Positions 61,113-64,000 of a DNA stretch of 64,000 nt are shown here, one piece after another. Position 1 is the stretch's first letter. The number at the start of each line of letters is the position of its first letter. The notes under the pieces were generated by a model. The model was given only the letters and a program-made list of their open reading frames with translations. It was not told the DNA's origin and did no database searches. The translations under genes were made by a program, and so were the position numbers. Origin of the DNA: Mariniphaga sp963747515 (GTDB taxonomy: Bacteria > Bacteroidota > Bacteroidia > Bacteroidales > Prolixibacteraceae); NCBI GenBank assembly GCA_963747515.1, contig CAVVFN010000010.1, positions 1 through 64,000 on the forward strand, in the 5' to 3' direction.

Positions 61113-61544
61113 GTGAAATTTAGTACTAGAACAAGATATGGAGTAAGAGCTGTTCTGGAAATTGCCTTAAATCAGGATAAGAATGGAATTTACCAGAAAG
61201 AGATTGCACAAAATCAGAACATTTCCTATAAATATCTTGACCAGATCATTAATTCACTGAAAGTTGCCGGAATTGTTGGAAAAGCATCAGGCCGAAAAAG
61301 CGGTTATGTTTTAATCCGGAAACCTGCTGAAATTACCATCTACGATATTCATAATGCTTTTGAATCAGGTATTTGCGTAATCGATTGCATGGCAAATAGT
61401 TCTACCTGCAAAAGAGAAAAGCACTGTGCACTGCGTGGCTTTTGGGGAAAATTAAATAACCAGGTTACTCAGTATTTTAAATCAACGACGGTTAAAGATC
61501 TCATGATCGAACAGGTAAAACTGGATGATTCTCTTAGCGCCTGA
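61113..61544 (+). CDS. Rrf2 family transcriptional regulator
   Basis: 143 aa, GTG start at 61113. Winged helix typical of Rrf2 (RTRYGVRAVLEIALNQDKNG, ISYKYLDQIINSLKVAGIVG, ASGRKSGYVLIRKPAEIT). The effector loop has four cysteines: GICVIDCMANSSTCKREKHC, the spacing found in IscR/NsrR/RsrR-type members that hold an Fe-S cluster. It may sense iron, redox state, NO or sulfur. Possible targets are the two yceI genes and the CoADR-like gene. Confidence 0.88.
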   Translation: MKFSTRTRYGVRAVLEIALNQDKNGIYQKEIAQNQNISYKYLDQIINSLKVAGIVGKASGRKSGYVLIRKPAEITIYDIHNAFESGICVIDCMANSSTCKREKHCALRGFWGKLNNQVTQYFKSTTVKDLMIEQVKLDDSLSA

Positions 61545-61946
61545 AATTTTATCTCTGTTCCTCAATATTGGTTTCATAAAGAAAAACCTCATATACATTA
61601 AAAACAATTGTTTTTTAAAATTAGCCGGTTGTTAAATAAATGAGGTTCTTTATCGGTTTCATTTCAATTTACACAAAGCCATTCCCGTTTATAGGACTGA
61701 TGATAAAGGAATATGAAAAATCTGCACAATTTACACCAATGAAAATTTTTACATACTCATTGGCATTGTTAATTCCCCTCTGAATTCAAACCCATTTTAA
61801 TTCTTCATTATGCAATAATTAACTTTGGAAATTTTTTACCGGATATAATAAAAAGTTATCTATTTTCGCACCTATTAATCTATATATTTAGATATGTATT
61901 AATTGCTGTTAAAAGAAAAAGTCAAGCAACCAGATAAAGAAAAAAA
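61545..61946. other. Intergenic with a long hairpin
   Basis: About 400 bp. Arms AACCTCAT (61585-61592) and ATGAGGTT (61640-61647) enclose an AT-rich loop and may end the Rrf2 transcript. TATTTTCG at about 61859 could be a variant -7 box for the next gene. Nothing else seen. Confidence 0.35.
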
Positions 61947-63950
61947 ATGGAAAAGATTTTAATTATAGGAGGTGTTGCAGCAGGAGCGACTGCCGCAGCA
62001 AAAGTGCGCCGTTTATCACCAGAGGCGCAAATAACCCTACTCGAGGCGGGACCTGACATTTCATTTGCAAATTGTGGTTTGCCATACTTCATTGCCGGTG
62101 ATATCGACAGTCGTTCGAAGTTGATTTTGCAAAGTCCGGAAAGTTTTAATGAACAATACCAGGTTGAGGTTCATACGCATACCCAGGTGCAAGAAATTGA
62201 CAGGAACAGGAAACAGGTGCAAACTGTTAATAGCCGAAATGGTGCAAAGAAAACATTTGCATACACTAAACTGATTTTGGCACAGGGAGGAAAACCTGTT
62301 CGGCCCGAAATTCCCGGTGCAGATTCCAGTCATGTCTTTAGTTTATGGACTTTGGAAGACATGGACAAAATTGATAACCACCTCAAAAACAGGGAACCAA
62401 AAACAGCAGTAGTTGTCGGAGGCGGATTTATCGGTCTGGAAATGGTGGAAGCGCTTGTAAAACGGGGCCTGAAAGTACATGTGGTTGAGAAGATGCAGCA
62501 TGTAATGCCGTTTATGGACGCAGAAACTGCCGGTTTTATTTCCAGGGAATTGCACGCGTTTGGAGTTGGGACTCATACGCTAACCGGTGTAACAGAAATA
62601 AATCAAAATTCGGTTAAACTGGATAACGACAAAATACTTGATGCCGATATGGTATTGCTTTCGGTTGGTGTTCGGCCTACACTGCAATTGGCAAGAGATG
62701 CAGGTTTGGAAATTGGTGAAGCAGGTGGTTTATTGGTAACCGACATGTTGCAAACTTCCGATCCAGATATCTTTGCCGCCGGCGATATGGTTGAAATTGA
62801 ACACCGGGTAAACGGCATGAAGGTGCGCATACCTTTGGCAGGACCGGCAAACCGGCAGGGAAGAATTGCGGCTGAGAATGCATTGGGAGGTAAACATCGT
62901 TATAAAGGTGCCATCGGAACATCTATCGTTCGTGTTTTTGATGCTGTGGCGGGAATGACGGGACTATCGCTTAAGCAAGCGCGTGCTGCCGGAATGGATG
63001 CCGATGCTGTGGTGGTCCACAAAGAACACCATACTTCTTATTATCCCGGAGCAGAAACCGTAAGTGTAATGTTGGTTTTTGATAAAAACACGGGAATTGT
63101 GCTCGGCGGACAAACAGCAGGGTACAAAGGTGCAGACAAACGCCTTGATGTAATTGCAACTGCCTGTGCTGCAAAACTTACCATCAGCGAAATTGCTGAT
63201 ATCGATTTTGCTTATTCACCACCCATCGGAACAGCCAACGATGCAATGAACATGGCTGCCTATGCGGCTGAAAATAAAATGTCGGGTTATGGTCCTAGCC
63301 TTATGGTTTCCCAACTGGATGAATACCTCGAAACCAAAGAGCAGGTAATTGTTTTGGATGTCCGGGATGTATTTGCGCACCAAAAAAGCAAAATGAACGG
63401 GGCTTATCATTTGCCTCTCGAAAATTTGCAACCGAATCTCGAAAGAATTCCAAGAGACATTCCGATTCTGGTATATGACGAAACCGGTAAAAAAGGTCAC
63501 CTGGCTCTGCGAATTTTGATTGGTGCCGGATGTAAAGAAGCAATAAACATTTCAGGCGGAAACATTTCGCTGCAGAGATACGCCATAGCTGCCGGATTCA
63601 AACATATTCAAATGATACCTCTGCCAATTGATAAAAAAAGTATAGGCGAAAAGGCTATGGAAGAAACCGAAACCAATAATGATGTGAGCACAGAAGAACT
63701 TAAAAGACTGGTAATTGATGTTCGAACTCCGGGTGAATTCAGGAGTGGAGCCTTTCCCAATGCCGTTAATATTCCACTTGATGATTTGATGTCGGGGAAG
63801 GTCGATCTGGGTGAAAATACTGAACGTGAAATTATTGTATATTGTGCCACAGGAGCTCGTTCCGCTTATGCTCAGCAGATATTAAGGAGTCGTGGTTTTG
63901 CCAATGTAGTTAATGGCGGAGGCATTTCCGCAATGATGTCCAGATATTAA
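61947..63950 (+). CDS. CoA-disulfide-reductase-like flavoprotein with two rhodanese domains
   Basis: 667 aa. N-terminal FAD domain (ILIIGGVAAGATAAAKVRR) with the CoADR active-site Cys43 in SFANCGLPYFIAG; NADH-binding VVVGGGFIGLEM near 153-164; FAD-binding DIFAAGDMVEI near 273-283. After the dimerisation domain come two rhodanese modules. The first (about 450-550) has VYDETGKKGHLALRIL where the active-site loop should be, so it has no Cys. The second (about 575-667) has the loop CATGARSAY and should be active. CoADR-Rhd proteins reduce polysulfide or CoA persulfide. Separate from, but near, the Rrf2/YceI genes. Confidence 0.88.
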   Translation: MEKILIIGGVAAGATAAAKVRRLSPEAQITLLEAGPDISFANCGLPYFIAGDIDSRSKLILQSPESFNEQYQVEVHTHTQVQEIDRNRKQVQTVNSRNGAKKTFAYTKLILAQGGKPVRPEIPGADSSHVFSLWTLEDMDKIDNHLKNREPKTAVVVGGGFIGLEMVEALVKRGLKVHVVEKMQHVMPFMDAETAGFISRELHAFGVGTHTLTGVTEINQNSVKLDNDKILDADMVLLSVGVRPTLQLARDAGLEIGEAGGLLVTDMLQTSDPDIFAAGDMVEIEHRVNGMKVRIPLAGPANRQGRIAAENALGGKHRYKGAIGTSIVRVFDAVAGMTGLSLKQARAAGMDADAVVVHKEHHTSYYPGAETVSVMLVFDKNTGIVLGGQTAGYKGADKRLDVIATACAAKLTISEIADIDFAYSPPIGTANDAMNMAAYAAENKMSGYGPSLMVSQLDEYLETKEQVIVLDVRDVFAHQKSKMNGAYHLPLENLQPNLERIPRDIPILVYDETGKKGHLALRILIGAGCKEAINISGGNISLQRYAIAAGFKHIQMIPLPIDKKSIGEKAMEETETNNDVSTEELKRLVIDVRTPGEFRSGAFPNAVNIPLDDLMSGKVDLGENTEREIIVYCATGARSAYAQQILRSRGFANVVNGGGISAMMSRY

Positions 63951-63951
63951 T

Positions 63952-64000
63952 ATGAATTACAGTAATATATACGCCACAGAGTCAACCGCGCATTGCGATG
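63952..64000 (+). CDS. Start of a further gene, cut by the window edge
   Basis: ATG one base after the flavoprotein stop and an open frame of 16 codons to the end (MNYSNIYATESTAHCD). The tight spacing suggests translation with the preceding gene. Too short to identify. Confidence 0.4.
   Translation, partial: MNYSNIYATESTAHCD

Overview
The window looks like a chromosomal segment of a member of the Bacteroidota, probably in the Bacteroidales/Marinilabiliales range (inference). The DNA is AT-rich. Many genes and both tRNAs have upstream -7 boxes of the type TAnnTTTG, which is characteristic of this phylum. Shine-Dalgarno sites are mostly absent. One secreted protein ends in a type IX secretion sorting domain, and families largely confined to Bacteroidota (DUF6266, DUF5020, short AtpC, PadR/PspC pair) are present. 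No rRNA, CRISPR array, intact insertion sequence or integrase was found.

Layout. 1-2.3 kb is an accessory island: three toxin-antitoxin-like modules, all on the minus strand (a partial excisionase-type antitoxin, a fused HicA-HicB, and YefM-YoeB). They are separated by four copies of a hairpin-forming repeat, like cassettes in an array. 2.6-10.7 kb is a patchy region with an AAA/DUF4143 ATPase preceded by 33-bp repeats, a PAS-LuxR regulator, a truncated propeller, a duplicated NTF2-like lipoprotein, a TolB-like protein and a DUF6266 protein, plus coding remnants and an inverted array of 8-bp repeats. 10.7-18.9 kb is a sugar-catabolic locus. AraD and a short GntR regulator diverge from a transporter, TIM-barrel, DUF4432, oxidoisomerase-like, Gfo/Idh/MocA and 600-aa lactonase-like set, which I read as a D-apiose/D-apionate pathway. 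19-26 kb carries a hypothetical repeat protein, a T9SS cargo protein, tRNA-Gln, the MlaE/MlaF lipid-transport pair and mannose-1-phosphate guanylyltransferase. 26-33.6 kb is a complete RND efflux operon (OMF-adaptor-pump, with a palindrome at its promoter), then ispD and a DUF2461 gene.

34-43 kb contains a degenerate repeat unit, a DUF5020 outer-membrane channel with an NCS2 purine permease, tRNA-Val, several lipoproteins, a YghZ-type aldo-keto reductase and a small membrane gene that looks frameshifted. 43-57 kb is housekeeping: ComB, a PatB/MalY lyase, two SDRs, a glycosyltransferase 9 translationally overlapped with atpC, atpD, a polyprenyl synthase, an MMPL exporter, an exported PIMT, and PspC/PadR/secreted protein. 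57-58 kb holds a second copy of the degenerate repeat unit. 58-64 kb has nadA, two YceI proteins with an Rrf2 regulator, and a CoA-disulfide-reductase-like flavoprotein with two rhodanese domains.

The strongest leads for something undescribed are the repeat-delimited toxin-antitoxin cassette array at the left edge, the Bacteroidota version of the apiose pathway, and a repeat family seen at 34 and 57 kb that combines a coding remnant, a palindromic array of 10-bp units and an inverted segment.
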